DNA from: Erythrobacter sp. Alg231-14 | Lineage (GTDB): Bacteria > Pseudomonadota > Alphaproteobacteria > Sphingomonadales > Sphingomonadaceae | Direction of reading: 5' to 3' | Assembly: GCF_900149685.1 (NCBI RefSeq) | Contig: NZ_LT702999.1 | Span: forward strand, 2,604,001-2,668,000 | DNA: 64,000 nucleotides | In this document: positions 37,401 through 47,371 of the stretch, piece by piece | Numbering within the stretch: the first letter of the stretch is position 1 | Layout: each line of letters begins with the position of its first letter | Notes under the pieces: model-generated | Told to the model about the DNA's origin: nothing | The model's database searches: none | The model's input: the letters and a program-made list of their open reading frames with translations, nothing else | Made by a program: the position numbers and the translations under genes

Positions 37401-37766
37401 CGCGTCCGCCTTCGCGCCGATCATTTCAACGCCGTATTTTTCTAAAGTGCCGTCCGCATCCAGAGCAAGCGCGCAATTCAATGCGGTTTGGCCACCCATC
37501 GTCGGAAGAAGAGCGTCCGGCTTTTCCTTGGCGATAATCTTGGCCACGATTTCGGGCGTGATTGGTTCGATATAGGTCGCATCGGCAAATTCCGGATCGG
37601 TCATAATCGTTGCCGGATTGCTGTTGACGAGGATGACGCGGTAGCCCTCCTCTTTCAGCGCTTTGATCGCCTGAGTCCCCGAATAATCGAACTCGCACGC
37701 CTGACCGATAATGATCGGACCTGCGCCAATAACAAGGATGGAGGATATGTCGGTGCGTTGTGGCAT
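34443..37766 (-). CDS. carB: Carbamoyl-phosphate synthase large subunit
   Basis: Makes carbamoyl phosphate for pyrimidine and arginine synthesis. 1107 residues: two ATP-grasp halves ([20 protein letters not shown] at the start and [23 protein letters not shown] [20 protein letters not shown] in the second half), an oligomerisation region and a C-terminal MGS-like allosteric domain ([20 protein letters not shown]). Its ATG overlaps the stop of an upstream lipoprotein gene, which separates it from carA in one coupled operon. Confidence 0.97.
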   Translation of the reverse strand: MPQRTDISSILVIGAGPIIIGQACEFDYSGTQAIKALKEEGYRVILVNSNPATIMTDPEFADATYIEPITPEIVAKIIAKEKPDALLPTMGGQTALNCALALDADGTLEKYGVEMIGAKADAIDKAENRQRFRDAMDSIGLESARSGVANTVEEAREVLERTGLPAIIRPSFTLGGTGGGIAYNKAEFDKIVRDGLDASPTTEVLIEESLLGWKEYEMEVVRDRADNCIIICSIENVDPMGVHTGDSITVAPALTLTDKEYQIMRTASIDVLREIGVETGGSNVQFAVNPADGRLIVIEMNPRVSRSSALASKATGFPIARVAAKLAVGYTLDEITNEITGATPASFEPTIDYVVTKIPRFAFEKFKGADSSLSTAMKSVGEVMAIGRNFAESMQKALRGLETGLDGFNRVTELEGVQRDVINAAISRRTPDRLLQVAQAMREGLSVEDIQNVTGYDPWFLRQIEAIIAAEKDVSTNGLPNDAAGLRRLKSMGFSDKRLATLAVRSVGVAGGMAETQAKRSGLLHDALQAMAGATSEEEVRSLRTKLGVLPVFKRIDSCAAEFEAITPYMYSTYEAPSFGEPECEAEPSERRKIVILGGGPNRIGQGIEFDYCCVHACFALAEQGYETIMVNCNPETVSTDYDTSDRLYFEPLTAEDVLEILRVEQQSGELVGVIVQFGGQTPLKLAQALEDEGIPILGTSPDAIDHAEDRERFARLVDKLGLKQPDNGIAYTRDEAAAVAARIGYPVLLRPSFVLGGRAMEIVDSEAQLDDYIKTAVNVSGESPVLVDQYLRDAIECDVDALCDGDEVRIAGVMQHIEEAGVHSGDSACTLPAYSLDQDIIAEMERQAEALAFALGVRGLMNVQFAVKDGEVYLIEVNPRASRTVPFVAKAIGQQVAKIASRVMAGEKLADFEPFKRNLDYMAIKEAVFPFGRFPGSDPVLTPEMKSTGEVMGIDANFEAAFFKSQLGAGMTLPREGTVFVSVKNSDKPVIVPAVRNLIDEGFRIIATSGTQKYLVEQGLDVERVNKVAEGQPHIVDKIIDGEVALIFNSTEGWQSLLDSKSIRATALEKKVPYYTTAAASCAAAAAIAAITPAQLEVRSLQDYYS

Positions 37767-38326
37767 TACAGACCTTTGTCTAAAATAAGCCGTTGTTGGG
37801 CATTCGTAATTGAGTGGGCCGGCAGTTCACCATCGACCAGCGACGCTTCGGACGTAAACCGATAGGAAATGAGGCGCATTCCCGAGATTTGGCGTTCGCA
37901 TCCTTGTCGCTTTAGATTGCGATGGAGATCGGCATCCCCGCGCACTTTGTAGAGCGCCGGGTCGTCTACCCATAGCATCGCGCCTTCGAAAACGGCTGGC
38001 GTGTCGACAAACCGGTCGCGCGCATTTTGAGTGGATGATCCCGCGGGTACGACCGTTACTCTCGTTGCTGGTGTTTCGCCCTCTTCAAGCCGAGCGAGAG
38101 ACCTAAAATCGTGCGGGCTAACATGGGTGATGTCGTAGGTGAAAGTTGGGATCCATATACCTTCATCGGATTCCATCCGAGGTCGCGTTGTTGAACTATT
38201 GGTCAATCGGTCAAGGCAATCATTGACGGTTTCCACGCCCTCTCGCCAATCCGGATCGGTCGGCAAACTGTCACAGCCGACAAGCGCGATCGACGCCGCA
38301 CCAAGTGCTAAACATCGTAAGATCAT
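37766..38326 (-). CDS. Hypothetical lipoprotein 2 inside the carA-carB operon
   Basis: A 186-residue protein with a lipoprotein signal (LVGC, Cys18). Not a named family, but a paralog of the next upstream gene: both share an REGxETVxxCLxRL helix after the lipobox, a TYDIT strand, a [14 protein letters not shown] segment and [13 protein letters not shown]. Conserved cysteines in the first and last of these could pair. Its start overlaps the previous stop by four bases and its stop overlaps the carB start by one base, so translation is coupled to carbamoyl-phosphate synthase. Confidence 0.8.
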   Translation of the reverse strand: MILRCLALGAASIALVGCDSLPTDPDWREGVETVNDCLDRLTNSSTTRPRMESDEGIWIPTFTYDITHVSPHDFRSLARLEEGETPATRVTVVPAGSSTQNARDRFVDTPAVFEGAMLWVDDPALYKVRGDADLHRNLKRQGCERQISGMRLISYRFTSEASLVDGELPAHSITNAQQRLILDKGL

Positions 38327-38850
38327 ATCGCCTCACCGCTGTCATCGGCCGGCGGTTCGGCGGGCGGATCGAATGTCTCATTAAATACGCCATCGACCGA
38401 TAACAAACGCATGCCCGGTAATTGCCGTTCGCATCCCGCATTCACCGATTGATTAACGGGGATGTTGTCCCCCAACACGCGGTAAAGCGCGGGATCGGTC
38501 GCCATGAAGAATGCCCCTTCTGGCGTGGCAGGCAGCTCTCTAAAGCGCGCAACAGCGGTAGAGGTTTCGTTGGTCGCCGCCATAAGCCGCGCGCCGGCCG
38601 TTTCATCACTGCCCGGAACGGTCAGTTGTTGCAGCTCTTCCAGCCCCAATTTGGTGATGTCATAAGTGTAAGCCATCCGGGCCGTGGTCGTATCGAGTTC
38701 ATCGCTAAGACCAGCAACGGTGGACGCCAGACGCGCAAGGCACTGCTCTACCGTCTCTGCGCCCTCACGCGGGTCGGTATCGTCGAAATATGAGCACGCG
38801 GGCAGCAGCAACAACGACGCAAGTGGGACAAGGCCAAAAAGCTTGTTCAC
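38323..38850 (-). CDS. Hypothetical lipoprotein 1 inside the carA-carB operon
   Basis: A 175-residue protein with lipobox LPAC (Cys19) and a paralog of the following gene (DPREGAETVEQCLARL, TYDITKLGLEELQQL, DPALYRVLGDN, GCERQLPGMRLLSVDG). The C-terminus is Pro/Asp-rich. Its ATG overlaps the carA TGA (ATGA). No function known; a periplasmic lipoprotein has no obvious link to a cytoplasmic enzyme complex. Confidence 0.8.
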   Translation of the reverse strand: MNKLFGLVPLASLLLLPACSYFDDTDPREGAETVEQCLARLASTVAGLSDELDTTTARMAYTYDITKLGLEELQQLTVPGSDETAGARLMAATNETSTAVARFRELPATPEGAFFMATDPALYRVLGDNIPVNQSVNAGCERQLPGMRLLSVDGVFNETFDPPAEPPADDSGEAI

Positions 38851-40028
38851 GCCAGGCCTCCGACAAACTTCTCAAACAGGTAGAAGCTGTCTTGCGGTCC
38901 GGGTGAGGCTTCAGGGTGATATTGCACACCGAACGCGTTTTTGCCCTTTACTGCGATGCCGCAATTGGAACCGTCAAACAGGCTCACATGGGTCTGTTCC
39001 ACCGTTTCTGGCAATGTGTCGCCATCGACCGCGAAACCGTGGTTCATGCTGGTGATTTCGACCAGACCGCTGGTGTCGCCCCAACCTTCTCCAACGCGTT
39101 GGACCGGGTGATTGGCGCCACGATGCCCCTGATGCATTTTGATCGTCTTTGCGCCCGCCGCCAACGCCAGCATTTGGTGGCCCAGACAAATGCCGAAAAT
39201 CGGCATATCGGCATCCAGCAAGCCTTGGATCACGGGCACAGCATACTCTCCAGTGGCTGCGGGATCACCGGGGCCGTTGGACAAGAACACGCCATCCGGT
39301 TTCAAAGCCATGATCGCGTCCAATGATGTCTTTGCCGGGACAATTGTGACTTTCGCGCCGGCCTTCACCAGATTGCGGAAGATATTGTCTTTGGCACCGA
39401 AATCGATCGCGACAACATGCGGCGTCGCATCGTCAGCGGCCCGACCATAACCATGGCCCAATCGCCAATATCCGCCTTCCCAGCTTTGTTGATCATCGCG
39501 GGTCACGCGAATCGCCAGGTCCAATCCTTCAAGCCCGCTCCATTCTTGTGCGCGAGCAATAAGGGCCGCGACTTCGAAATTTCCGTCGGGCGAATGCGCG
39601 ATCACCGCGTTCGGTGCGCCGCTTTTGCGGATGCGACGCGTCAAAGCGCGTGTATCCACACCCGCCAGACCAATCTTGCCGTTGCGCGCCATCCAATCGG
39701 TGAATTCCTCGATGCTGCGGAAATTGGATGGCTGGGTCACGTCTTCGCGCACGATACAGCCAACGGCGGCATCAACGTCGCCTTCGACGTCTTCGGCATT
39801 CGCGCCGACATTGCCGATATGGGGAAAAGTGAATGTGACAATTTGAGCCGCGTAGGACGGGTCGGTCATCACTTCTTGGTAACCGGTCATGGCAGTGTTG
39901 AAACACACCTCGCCGACCGCTTCACCAACCGCGCCAAAGCCTTTGCCCCATATGACCGAACCATCGGCCAGAACAACGCATCCGGTCGCGTCTTTGGGTT
40001 GCGCAGGAATAGTGGCGGATGGGGCCAT
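38847..40028 (-). CDS. carA: Carbamoyl-phosphate synthase small subunit
   Basis: Glutaminase subunit that feeds ammonia to CarB. 393 residues from MAPSATIPAQ, which has GGAG eight bases upstream; the frame extends 16 codons further. Class I amidotransferase triad: Cys in PIFGICLGHQML, His and Glu in FGVQYHPEASPGPQD. N-terminal domain shows GKGFGAVGEAVGEVCFNTAM. First gene of carA-lipoprotein-lipoprotein-carB. Confidence 0.97.
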   Translation of the reverse strand: MAPSATIPAQPKDATGCVVLADGSVIWGKGFGAVGEAVGEVCFNTAMTGYQEVMTDPSYAAQIVTFTFPHIGNVGANAEDVEGDVDAAVGCIVREDVTQPSNFRSIEEFTDWMARNGKIGLAGVDTRALTRRIRKSGAPNAVIAHSPDGNFEVAALIARAQEWSGLEGLDLAIRVTRDDQQSWEGGYWRLGHGYGRAADDATPHVVAIDFGAKDNIFRNLVKAGAKVTIVPAKTSLDAIMALKPDGVFLSNGPGDPAATGEYAVPVIQGLLDADMPIFGICLGHQMLALAAGAKTIKMHQGHRGANHPVQRVGEGWGDTSGLVEITSMNHGFAVDGDTLPETVEQTHVSLFDGSNCGIAVKGKNAFGVQYHPEASPGPQDSFYLFEKFVGGLA

Positions 40029-40178
40029 GGGGCACTCCGTTAAATTGGTTTTCGCAGCAATGTCGCTAAGACCCACCGGCTAGAGAGGGTGCGCGCGCGC
40101 GTCAACCTAGGCGCGGCCCCGATCATGCGTTATGGCGCGTTCCAACACCACTCCATCCACAGCAAAGTTCAATTTGTC

Positions 40179-40631
40179 ATGATCAGAGACGATATTAAAG
40201 CCGCCACCATCACCGCGATGAAAGCCAAAGAGAAGGAACGCACCGCGACCCTTCGCCAGATTTCGGCCAAAATCAAAGATCGCGACATTGAGGAACGCAC
40301 CAGCTCCAAAGAAATCGACGATGACGCCTTGGTCACCAGCGTTTTGCAAAAAATGGCCAAGCAAAGGCGCGAATCGATTGAGATGTATGTCACTGGCGGC
40401 CGCGACGAATTGGCCGCAAAAGAACAAGGCGAGCTATCCGTGATCGAAGGCTTCCTCCCTCAAATGATGAGCGAGGACGAAACCAAAACCGCAATCGATG
40501 CGATCAAAGCGGAATTGGGCGCAGACAGCATGAAAGACATGGGCAAAGTCATGGGCGAATTGAAATCGCGCCACGGCGCCGTGCTAGACGGAAAATTGGC
40601 CAGCGGGCTGGTTAAGGCCGCTTTGAGCTGA
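40179..40631 (+). CDS. yqeY: GatB/YqeY domain-containing protein
   Basis: A 150-residue helical protein of the YqeY family, related to the tail domain of GatB and thought to act in tRNA-related processes. TLRQISAKIKDRDIEERTSS, MYVTGGRDELAAKEQGELSV and MGKVMGELKSRHGAVLDGK are typical. The start MIRDDIKAAT is preferred over an ATG at 40089. It precedes dnaG and rpoD, an arrangement seen in many alphaproteobacteria. Confidence 0.92.
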   Translation: MIRDDIKAATITAMKAKEKERTATLRQISAKIKDRDIEERTSSKEIDDDALVTSVLQKMAKQRRESIEMYVTGGRDELAAKEQGELSVIEGFLPQMMSEDETKTAIDAIKAELGADSMKDMGKVMGELKSRHGAVLDGKLASGLVKAALS

Positions 40632-40728
40632 TCAAATCCTGACTTAAATCCGTTAGCGCACAGATTGGTCCACAGCGCCGACAGTTGCCGGGTTGAACCC
40701 CGGTCGCTTTCGGCCCATTTTTGCAGCC

Positions 40729-42594
40729 ATGGCCATAACCCCGCAATGGAAAGACGAACTGCGCGCGCGGATCACGCTATCAACCGTGATCATGCGCACC
40801 GACAAGCTCGTCAAAAAAGGGCGGGAATGGACGGCGTGTTGCCCATTCCATGATGAAAAAACGCCCAGCTTTTACGTGAACGATCAAAAGCAGTTTTATC
40901 ACTGCTTTGGCTGCGGCGCGCATGGCGATGTCATCAGCTGGATGACCGAACAACGCGGGTTGTCGTTTATTGACGCGATCAAGGAACTGGCGGCGGAGGC
41001 CGGGATGGAGGTCCCTGCCCCCGATCCAATCGCAGCAAAACGCGCGGAAAAGCGTGCCGAGTTGGTCGATGTCACCACCGAGGCACAGGATTGGTTCGTG
41101 CACACCTTGCGCAGCGCCGAAGGGCGTGAGGCGCTGACCTACTTAAAGGATCGTGGGCTAAAACCGGAAACTTTGCGTGAATTCGGGTTTGGCTATGCCC
41201 CAGAGAGCAAACAGGCGTTGAAGGCCGCTCTCTCTCGTTTCGACGAACAGATGTTGGTTGAGTCAGGCATGAGGATCAAAACCGATGACGGCAAAACCTA
41301 TGATCGTTTCCGCGAACGAGTCATGCTGCCTATTCAGGATGCGCGTGGTCGGGTGATCGCATTTGGCGGACGGATATTGGGCAAACGCGCCAACGGTTAT
41401 GGGGGCGTCGCGAAATATCTCAATTCCCCCGACACCCCGCTCTTTGACAAGGGGCGCACGCTTTACAATTTGCATCGCGCAGCCCCGGCTTCGCGCCAAT
41501 CGGGCCGCATCGTCGTAGTCGAAGGGTATATGGACGTCGTCGCCCTGGCTCAGGCCGGGTTTACCGATGCCGTCGCCCCATTGGGCACCGCGCTTACGGA
41601 AATGCAGTTGGAAATGTTGTGGCGCATGGTCGAGGTGCCAATCTTGTGCTTCGATGGCGACGCGGCAGGTCAAAAGGCTGCGATGCGGGCCGTCACCCGC
41701 GCGCTCCCCATGCTGGCTCCGATGCGTTCTTTGTCGATCGTGCGATTGCCAAGCGGCATGGACCCTGACGATCTGATCAATGATCAAGGGCCCGGCGCGA
41801 TGGAAAAGCTCCTGTCAGAGCCGAGCAGCTTGCTGGATACTTTGTGGAATTTTGAACGCGAAGCAAAGCCGCTTTCCAGCCCAGAGGCCAAAGCAGGGTT
41901 GAAAGCGCGTTTGATGGAGCACGTAGATTCGATTGAGGATCAAGACATCCGCGCGTTGTACCGGCGCGAACTGCTCGATCGATTCTCTGCCTTTGCCTAT
42001 CCGCCGCGCGAACCGCGCAACAATCAAGGCACACCGTTCCAACGCGGATCATGGAATGGCCAAAAATCGGCGCCACGCAGTCTTTCTCAAGGGACCCGCG
42101 ATATTTTGAACAGAGCGATGCAAGGAGGGCAACGGGCCACCTTATTGTCCTCCGTTATCGCCGGATTGGTGCGCCATCCCGGTGAAATCGCGAGACACGC
42201 AGAGGCCCTTTCCAGGCTGGCAAACCTTGACCCAAAAGCCGCGCCCGCAATTGAATCGCTGATAGAGCTGTCGGAAACGCTTGATTCGCACACAACAAAC
42301 GCCATATCAGACGTGCAAGGCTATCCTGCCCCACCGGAAGACCAACGTTACGCCTTTCTTCGAGAAGGCACATCCCCCGGTGAAGCGCGCGAGGAACTGG
42401 CCGAAGCTGTGTCGTTGCTGGCCCAAAAACCAGCACTCGAAGCCGCTATGGCGGCAACGATTGCTCGGTTCGACGATGATCCCGAAGGGTCATTTGCCGA
42501 GCAGGCCCGGTTGCGACAACAGCTCACGACAGTTGACGAACGTTTAAAAGCGTTCGGTAGGCGAAAGGCCGGTTCACCGGCCACACAGGATTAA
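40729..42594 (+). CDS. dnaG: DNA primase
   Basis: Synthesises RNA primers at the replication fork. 621 residues from MAITPQWKDELR. The N-terminal CHC2 zinc ribbon (CCPFHDEKTPSFYV and YHCFGCGAHGDV), the TOPRIM catalytic centre (VVEGYMDVVALAQAG and LCFDGDAAGQKAAM) and the C-terminal DnaB-interacting region are in order. A TTG at 40693 in the same frame is possible but less likely. Part of the yqeY-dnaG-rpoD group. Confidence 0.96.
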   Translation: MAITPQWKDELRARITLSTVIMRTDKLVKKGREWTACCPFHDEKTPSFYVNDQKQFYHCFGCGAHGDVISWMTEQRGLSFIDAIKELAAEAGMEVPAPDPIAAKRAEKRAELVDVTTEAQDWFVHTLRSAEGREALTYLKDRGLKPETLREFGFGYAPESKQALKAALSRFDEQMLVESGMRIKTDDGKTYDRFRERVMLPIQDARGRVIAFGGRILGKRANGYGGVAKYLNSPDTPLFDKGRTLYNLHRAAPASRQSGRIVVVEGYMDVVALAQAGFTDAVAPLGTALTEMQLEMLWRMVEVPILCFDGDAAGQKAAMRAVTRALPMLAPMRSLSIVRLPSGMDPDDLINDQGPGAMEKLLSEPSSLLDTLWNFEREAKPLSSPEAKAGLKARLMEHVDSIEDQDIRALYRRELLDRFSAFAYPPREPRNNQGTPFQRGSWNGQKSAPRSLSQGTRDILNRAMQGGQRATLLSSVIAGLVRHPGEIARHAEALSRLANLDPKAAPAIESLIELSETLDSHTTNAISDVQGYPAPPEDQRYAFLREGTSPGEAREELAEAVSLLAQKPALEAAMAATIARFDDDPEGSFAEQARLRQQLTTVDERLKAFGRRKAGSPATQD

Positions 42595-42654
42595 GCCGGC
42601 ACTTCGCGCTGGTACGGGATTAACAATGGTGTGTGCGAGACGGCCCCAAAAAAG

Positions 42655-42676
42655 GGTGACCGATCGACCGTTCACC
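42655..42676. repeat. Imperfect palindrome upstream of rpoD
   Basis: A 22-base element beginning GGTGA and ending TCACC, complementary in 9 of 11 pairs, lies 23 bases before the rpoD ATG. It may be an operator or an mRNA hairpin in the dnaG-rpoD spacer. No binding protein can be named. Confidence 0.35.
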
Positions 42677-42699
42677 GGACAACAGATTGACGATACTTC

Positions 42700-44715
42700 A
42701 TGGCATCAACCGCAAAAACAGCCGACAAAGAAGACGCTCCGCTGATTGATCTGAATGAAGCTTCTGTGAAGAAGCTCATGACCAAGGCGAAGAAGAAAGG
42801 CTACATCACCTATGATGAGCTGAACACCGCTTTGCCGAGCGACATGAATTCGGATCAAATCGAAGACATCCAAACCGCCTTGTCGGAAATGGGTGTTCAG
42901 ATTGTCGAAAACGACGAAGAAGCCGAAGCCGAAGCAGAACAAGAAGCCGAGGTCGAAGAGATCGATGTTGGCGACAAAAAAGGCGCAGCCAAGAAAGACG
43001 CCAAAACGCCGGTGGTCAAAAAGACCGCCGCCGATGGTCGGACCGACGATCCGGTTCGCATGTATCTGCGCGAAATGGGCGCGGTCGAACTGCTCAGCCG
43101 CGAAGGCGAGATCGCCATTGCCAAACGGATCGAATCCGGCCGCGACATGATGATCATGGGCCTTTGCCAAAGCCCGATCACATTCCACGCAATCATCCAA
43201 TGGTCCGAAGCACTCAACAACGAAGACATGCAGCTTCGTGAGATCCTCGATTTGGATGCCATGCTTTCCAAAGAACCTCCGCCTGACAAGATGGAGGAAG
43301 AGAACGAGGAAGACGACGGCGAGATTTCGGAAGAAACCGCCGGCCCCACCATTCGCGACGATGACGATGACACGTCTGATGAAAGCGAAGACGGTGAAGA
43401 GGGCGAAGAAGGCTCTGAAAAGAAAGAAGAAGAAGAAGAGGAGGACAACACCCTTTCTCTCGCTCAGATGGAAGCCGCGCTTAAACCCGACGCGATCGAA
43501 CGGTTTGCCCGCATCACCAAATTGTTCAAATCTTTCGAGAAACTTCAGGCTGAACGTGTCGACACGCTGGCCGATGGGGGCGAATTCCCCAAAGCGAAAG
43601 AGAAGAAATACGAAAAGCTCGGCGAAGAGCTCACTGCCGAAGTGGAAAGCATGCAGTTCCACGCGACCAAAATCGAATTTCTGGTCGACAATCTGTACGC
43701 CTTTAACCGCCGTCTAACGGCGTTGGGTGGCCAAATGCTGCGTTTGGCAGAGCGTCATAAGATTAAGCGCATCGATTTCCTCAAATCCTATGTCGGTAAT
43801 GAATTGGACGACAGCTGGATCGCGGCCAACGCGAAGAAGGACAAAAAATGGAAAGCGTTCGCGGATAAAGAAGACGGCGCGATTGACCGCATTCGCACCG
43901 AAATCACAGATATTGCCGCCAACACCGGCATGGCTTTGCCTGAATTCCGCCGCATCGTGAACATGGTGCAAAAAGGCGAACGCGAAGCCCGCATCGCGAA
44001 AAAGGAAATGGTCGAGGCGAACCTGCGTCTCGTGATTTCTATTGCGAAAAAATACACCAATCGCGGCCTCCAATTCCTTGATCTTATTCAAGAAGGTAAC
44101 ATCGGTTTGATGAAGGCCGTTGATAAATTTGAATATCGTCGCGGCTACAAATTCTCGACTTATGCGACATGGTGGATTCGTCAGGCGATCACGCGTTCGA
44201 TCGCGGATCAGGCCCGCACGATCCGTATTCCGGTTCACATGATCGAAACGATCAACAAACTGGTCCGCACGTCGCGTCAATTCCTGCACGAAGAAGGCCG
44301 CGAGCCTACTCCAGAGGAAATGGCAGCCCGTCTGTCCATGCCATTGGAAAAAGTGCGTAAGGTGATGAAAATCGCCAAAGAGCCAATCTCCCTTGAAACA
44401 CCAATTGGTGATGAGGAAGATTCGCATCTGGGTGACTTCATTGAAGATAAGAACGCAATCATCCCTGTGGATGCCGCGATCCAAGCGAACTTGAAAGAAA
44501 CCGTCACCCGCGTCCTCGCCTCGCTCACACCGCGTGAAGAGCGTGTTTTGCGGATGCGGTTTGGTATCGGCATGAACACCGATCACACTTTGGAAGAAGT
44601 GGGCCAACAATTCAGCGTGACGCGCGAACGTATTCGTCAGATCGAAGCAAAGGCGCTTCGCAAGCTGAAGCACCCAAGCCGTTCGCGCAAAATGCGTTCG
44701 TTCTTGGATCAGTAA
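42700..44715 (+). CDS. rpoD: RNA polymerase primary sigma factor RpoD
   Basis: Housekeeping sigma-70. 671 residues: region 1.1 ([20 protein letters not shown]), region 1.2 ([20 protein letters not shown]), a non-conserved region with a long acidic stretch (residues ~200-250, mostly Glu/Asp), region 2 ([20 protein letters not shown] and [20 protein letters not shown]), region 3, and region 4.2 ([20 protein letters not shown]). The acidic stretch explains the low-complexity DNA at 43280-43450. Confidence 0.97.
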   Translation: MASTAKTADKEDAPLIDLNEASVKKLMTKAKKKGYITYDELNTALPSDMNSDQIEDIQTALSEMGVQIVENDEEAEAEAEQEAEVEEIDVGDKKGAAKKDAKTPVVKKTAADGRTDDPVRMYLREMGAVELLSREGEIAIAKRIESGRDMMIMGLCQSPITFHAIIQWSEALNNEDMQLREILDLDAMLSKEPPPDKMEEENEEDDGEISEETAGPTIRDDDDDTSDESEDGEEGEEGSEKKEEEEEEDNTLSLAQMEAALKPDAIERFARITKLFKSFEKLQAERVDTLADGGEFPKAKEKKYEKLGEELTAEVESMQFHATKIEFLVDNLYAFNRRLTALGGQMLRLAERHKIKRIDFLKSYVGNELDDSWIAANAKKDKKWKAFADKEDGAIDRIRTEITDIAANTGMALPEFRRIVNMVQKGEREARIAKKEMVEANLRLVISIAKKYTNRGLQFLDLIQEGNIGLMKAVDKFEYRRGYKFSTYATWWIRQAITRSIADQARTIRIPVHMIETINKLVRTSRQFLHEEGREPTPEEMAARLSMPLEKVRKVMKIAKEPISLETPIGDEEDSHLGDFIEDKNAIIPVDAAIQANLKETVTRVLASLTPREERVLRMRFGIGMNTDHTLEEVGQQFSVTRERIRQIEAKALRKLKHPSRSRKMRSFLDQ

Positions 44716-44725
44716 ATCTGTTGTT

Positions 44726-44752
44726 GATCGGGGCGCCATCGGCGTCCCGATC
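44726..44752. terminator. Hairpin terminator after rpoD
   Basis: Two 12-base arms (44726-44737 and 44741-44752, one G-T wobble) enclose a three-base loop, 10 bases past the rpoD stop. The 3' side is AT-rich without a run of T. It lies between the convergent rpoD and the lipoprotein gene and could serve both. Confidence 0.65.
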
Positions 44753-44764
44753 ACAATAATCTCG

Positions 44765-45196
44765 TCACATAGGTTCGACTAACCGACCTTTGACCACCTG
44801 ATAGGCTTGGATTCCTGCGATCTCGGGCAATGTGATGCGCACTTCAAACGCATCCGACTGATACGATCCTGTCACATTCTGCGTATGTTCGGGAAATGGG
44901 GCGACCGCCGATTGGCTGAGATGTCCCGAAATCTCGCCATTCGCGAACACGACATCTCCCGCCGCTCCTGCACTGTAGAACGCGTTGAAAAACACCGTTT
45001 TGGCATCCATCGCCGCCAATTGCTCCGACACTTTGGCAGAATGGGTTTGCGGCTCGATGCGATCTGGGTGAATGTCAGATTCCATCCAGCCTTCAACTTC
45101 CCACTCTCCGGCCTGAAAATCGCCGCCACCCGGCATACAGGCCGAAGTCATCGAAAACGCGGCAAGAGCGAGAGCATTTAGAGTCATTTTTTTCAT
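44765..45196 (-). CDS. Putative DUF3617-like lipoprotein
   Basis: A 143-residue protein with lipobox TSAC (Cys20). The mature part starts with GDFQAGEWEVEGWMES, reminiscent of the DUF3617 opening (G-x-W-x), and is beta-rich after that. DUF3617 proteins are common periplasmic proteins of sphingomonads without known function. The family match is tentative because the usual cysteines of DUF3617 are absent. Confidence 0.65.
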   Translation of the reverse strand: MKKMTLNALALAAFSMTSACMPGGGDFQAGEWEVEGWMESDIHPDRIEPQTHSAKVSEQLAAMDAKTVFFNAFYSAGAAGDVVFANGEISGHLSQSAVAPFPEHTQNVTGSYQSDAFEVRITLPEIAGIQAYQVVKGRLVEPM

Positions 45197-45325
45197 GCCG
45201 ATGACTTCTACTGCGAAAACCTAAAGATCGCTTTATTGCGCATTTCACCAAGACATCCGCGCCTGCATATTGTTTCCTCCAACCGCGCCGGGCATATGAC
45301 ATAGCCCCTCTAAGGAGCATACTCC

Positions 45326-45970
45326 GTGTCGAATTCAGCCAAAGTCATCGCCATTGTCAGCCAAAAGGGCGGTTCGGGTAAAACAACACTTGCGGTCAAC
45401 CTCGCCACGCGAGCGGCCCAAGCCAAGAGTGAAAGTTGTGTAATTGACACCGATCCCCAGGCGACGGCGGCGGCGTGGGGCGATTGGCGGGGGGATTTCT
45501 TACCCGTAGTGGTGACCGCGCCCCCTGCCCGGCTTGCCAGAACCATCGGAAGTGCGGCCAAGAACGGCGTCGATTTCATCGTGATAGACACACCACCTCA
45601 TGCCGATGCGGCTGCACGTGAGGCAATAAAGGCCGCGGACATTGTCCTTATCCCGACAAAGCCGCGTGCATTCGATCTGCATGCACTGGAGCCGATTGCA
45701 GATCTGGTCTCCTTTGCGAAAAAACCGGCCTTTGTGGTGCTCAACTCGGTGCCATCGGGCGCGACTGTCCTGACAGAAGAGGCGCGGAGCACTGCCAAAG
45801 AGATGGGATTGAAAGTATGTCCGGTGGAACTGGGCGATCGCGCCGCCTTTCACCGGTCGTCGGCCAAGGGTGAAACCGCCGGCGAAATGGACCCGGATGG
45901 GAAAGCCGCCAAAGAGATCGAAGCCTTGTGGAAATGGCTACGCAAAACGTTCAAAAAGCAGGATAAGTAA
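45326..45970 (+). CDS. Orphan ParA-family ATPase
   Basis: A 214-residue deviant-Walker ATPase. SQKGGSGKTTLAVNLATRAA (Walker A with the signature Lys), VIDTDPQATAAAWGDWR (Walker A') and FIVIDTPPHADAA (Walker B) are seen. GTG start with AAGGAG nine bases upstream. No parB or parS-like gene is next to it, so it is probably not a plasmid-type partition system; related orphan ParA proteins position protein complexes. Cargo unknown. Confidence 0.88.
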   Translation: MSNSAKVIAIVSQKGGSGKTTLAVNLATRAAQAKSESCVIDTDPQATAAAWGDWRGDFLPVVVTAPPARLARTIGSAAKNGVDFIVIDTPPHADAAAREAIKAADIVLIPTKPRAFDLHALEPIADLVSFAKKPAFVVLNSVPSGATVLTEEARSTAKEMGLKVCPVELGDRAAFHRSSAKGETAGEMDPDGKAAKEIEALWKWLRKTFKKQDK

Positions 45971-46017
45971 GCCGAGAGTTCGCCCTGTACAATTGGTGCG
46001 ACACACGCCTTATTACT

Positions 46018-46695
46018 TTAATACCGGCGTCCGGCATCGTCATCATATGACCTTGCGTTCAATCCGTATTTGAGGCGATAATCTTCCGGCACTACGGGCA
46101 CAGGAGCGGCCGGCAATCGCCCAAACCTGCTGCGCGTGCGCCGCAATTCCACTTCGGGAATTTCCGACCATTCGATTGTGTTGCGCGCCGTTAAGGCAAA
46201 ATCGCCCGCATTGGTAAGAGCACCCGCACGCACCTCAAATGAAGGCGCATCTTCATCATAGCCGCGGCTGGGCCTGGACAATTCCAACGACCCGTAGATG
46301 CCCGGCTCTTCGACCAAGCACCTTTCGTTGATCGCAGGCACTTTTGCGCAATTCATACCGTGGGCCACAAGGCGATAGGTGCCGGCGCGCAATTGATACG
46401 TTTGAACCTTGTATTTGACCGTGTCGTTGCCGAACGAGAAGAAGCCCTGACGCCGGTTGAACCGCACGACATCTGTATCATTGGCAACGTCACCGCCGTC
46501 GCGCAGGAAATAGACGTGGATCGGATCATCCAAATACAGCTCGCTTCGGATCGAAATCGTGACGGCGCCATAGCCATCGTCAATTGCGGAAGCCCGTGTC
46601 ACCCTCTCTGCCGGGGTCCCGGGATCGGCCAACGCCGTCGTCCATGCCGGCAATGCAAACCAAGCAATGAGAAAGGCAAAAAGGGCAGAACGCAT
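46018..46695 (-). CDS. Hypothetical secreted protein
   Basis: Not recognised. With the start MRSALFAFLIAWFALPAW it has a good signal peptide (cleavage near ALADP) and a mature part of about 200 residues that looks beta-rich, with two cysteines (MNCAKVPAINERCLVEEPG) likely to pair. An ATG at 46755 would add 20 residues. It converges with the ParA gene. The C-terminal 40 residues are Arg/Pro/Tyr-rich. Confidence 0.65.
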   Translation of the reverse strand: MRSALFAFLIAWFALPAWTTALADPGTPAERVTRASAIDDGYGAVTISIRSELYLDDPIHVYFLRDGGDVANDTDVVRFNRRQGFFSFGNDTVKYKVQTYQLRAGTYRLVAHGMNCAKVPAINERCLVEEPGIYGSLELSRPSRGYDEDAPSFEVRAGALTNAGDFALTARNTIEWSEIPEVELRRTRSRFGRLPAAPVPVVPEDYRLKYGLNARSYDDDAGRRY

Positions 46696-46894
46696 GGCGG
46701 CCAAACCTGTAGAAAAACGATGAAAACACGGCGACGGTCGCGAAAGATGAAACATGCAGCCGATCTGTACAAGAGGCTCATTCGGGCTAATTGTCCCAAT
46801 TCAACGCAAATTTGCGAAAAACACGCGCACAAGCCGTCGAAAAGCGGGCGATCCGGGGTGGAACCAAGGCGCGCCTCTGACTATGTAACCGGCC

Positions 46895-47371
46895 ATGCGT
46901 ATAGCCATAGCCTCAGATCACGCCGCCACCGACATGAAAGCAGAAATTGCCGAATGGTTGATGGCCGAAGGACACGAAGTCGCCGACCTTGGCCCTGAAG
47001 AGGGTGAGAGCGTCGATTACCCCGATTATGGGTACAAATTGGCGTCTGTAATCGCGGATGGAACGGTTGAATTCGGCGTCGCTCTTTGCGGATCAGGGAT
47101 CGGCATCTCAATCAGCGTCAACCGTCACGCCGCTGTGCGATGCGCGTTGGTTTCCGAACCGCTCTCTGCGGCGTTGGCTCGTGAACACAACAACGCAAAT
47201 TGCATTGCCCTTGGCGCGCGGTTGACGGGCATCGAAATGGCGAAGTCTTGCGTAGCTACTTTCCTCAGCACCGAATTTGCCGATGCGAATGACCCGGCTG
47301 GGCGTCATCAACGCCGTGTTGCGAAACTTGGCCATCCACCTGTTCAAACCGACCATATTGAGACCCACTAA
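46895..47371 (+). CDS. rpiB: Ribose-5-phosphate isomerase B
   Basis: Interconverts ribose 5-phosphate and ribulose 5-phosphate in the pentose phosphate pathway. 158 residues: [18 protein letters not shown], the catalytic Cys in [15 protein letters not shown], and [16 protein letters not shown]. Its TAA shares a base with the glyA start (TAATG). Confidence 0.95.
   Translation: MRIAIASDHAATDMKAEIAEWLMAEGHEVADLGPEEGESVDYPDYGYKLASVIADGTVEFGVALCGSGIGISISVNRHAAVRCALVSEPLSAALAREHNNANCIALGARLTGIEMAKSCVATFLSTEFADANDPAGRHQRRVAKLGHPPVQTDHIETH

Noticed and set aside
42706..44754. Two long minus-strand frames (318 and 346 codons) opposite rpoD
   Set aside because: They mirror rpoD codons; the Phe-rich composition of the first arises from the antisense of Lys/Glu-rich sequence.
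45326..45970. Plasmid partition locus or integrated plasmid
   Set aside because: There is no parB, replication gene or direct-repeat array nearby; surrounding genes are chromosomal housekeeping genes.
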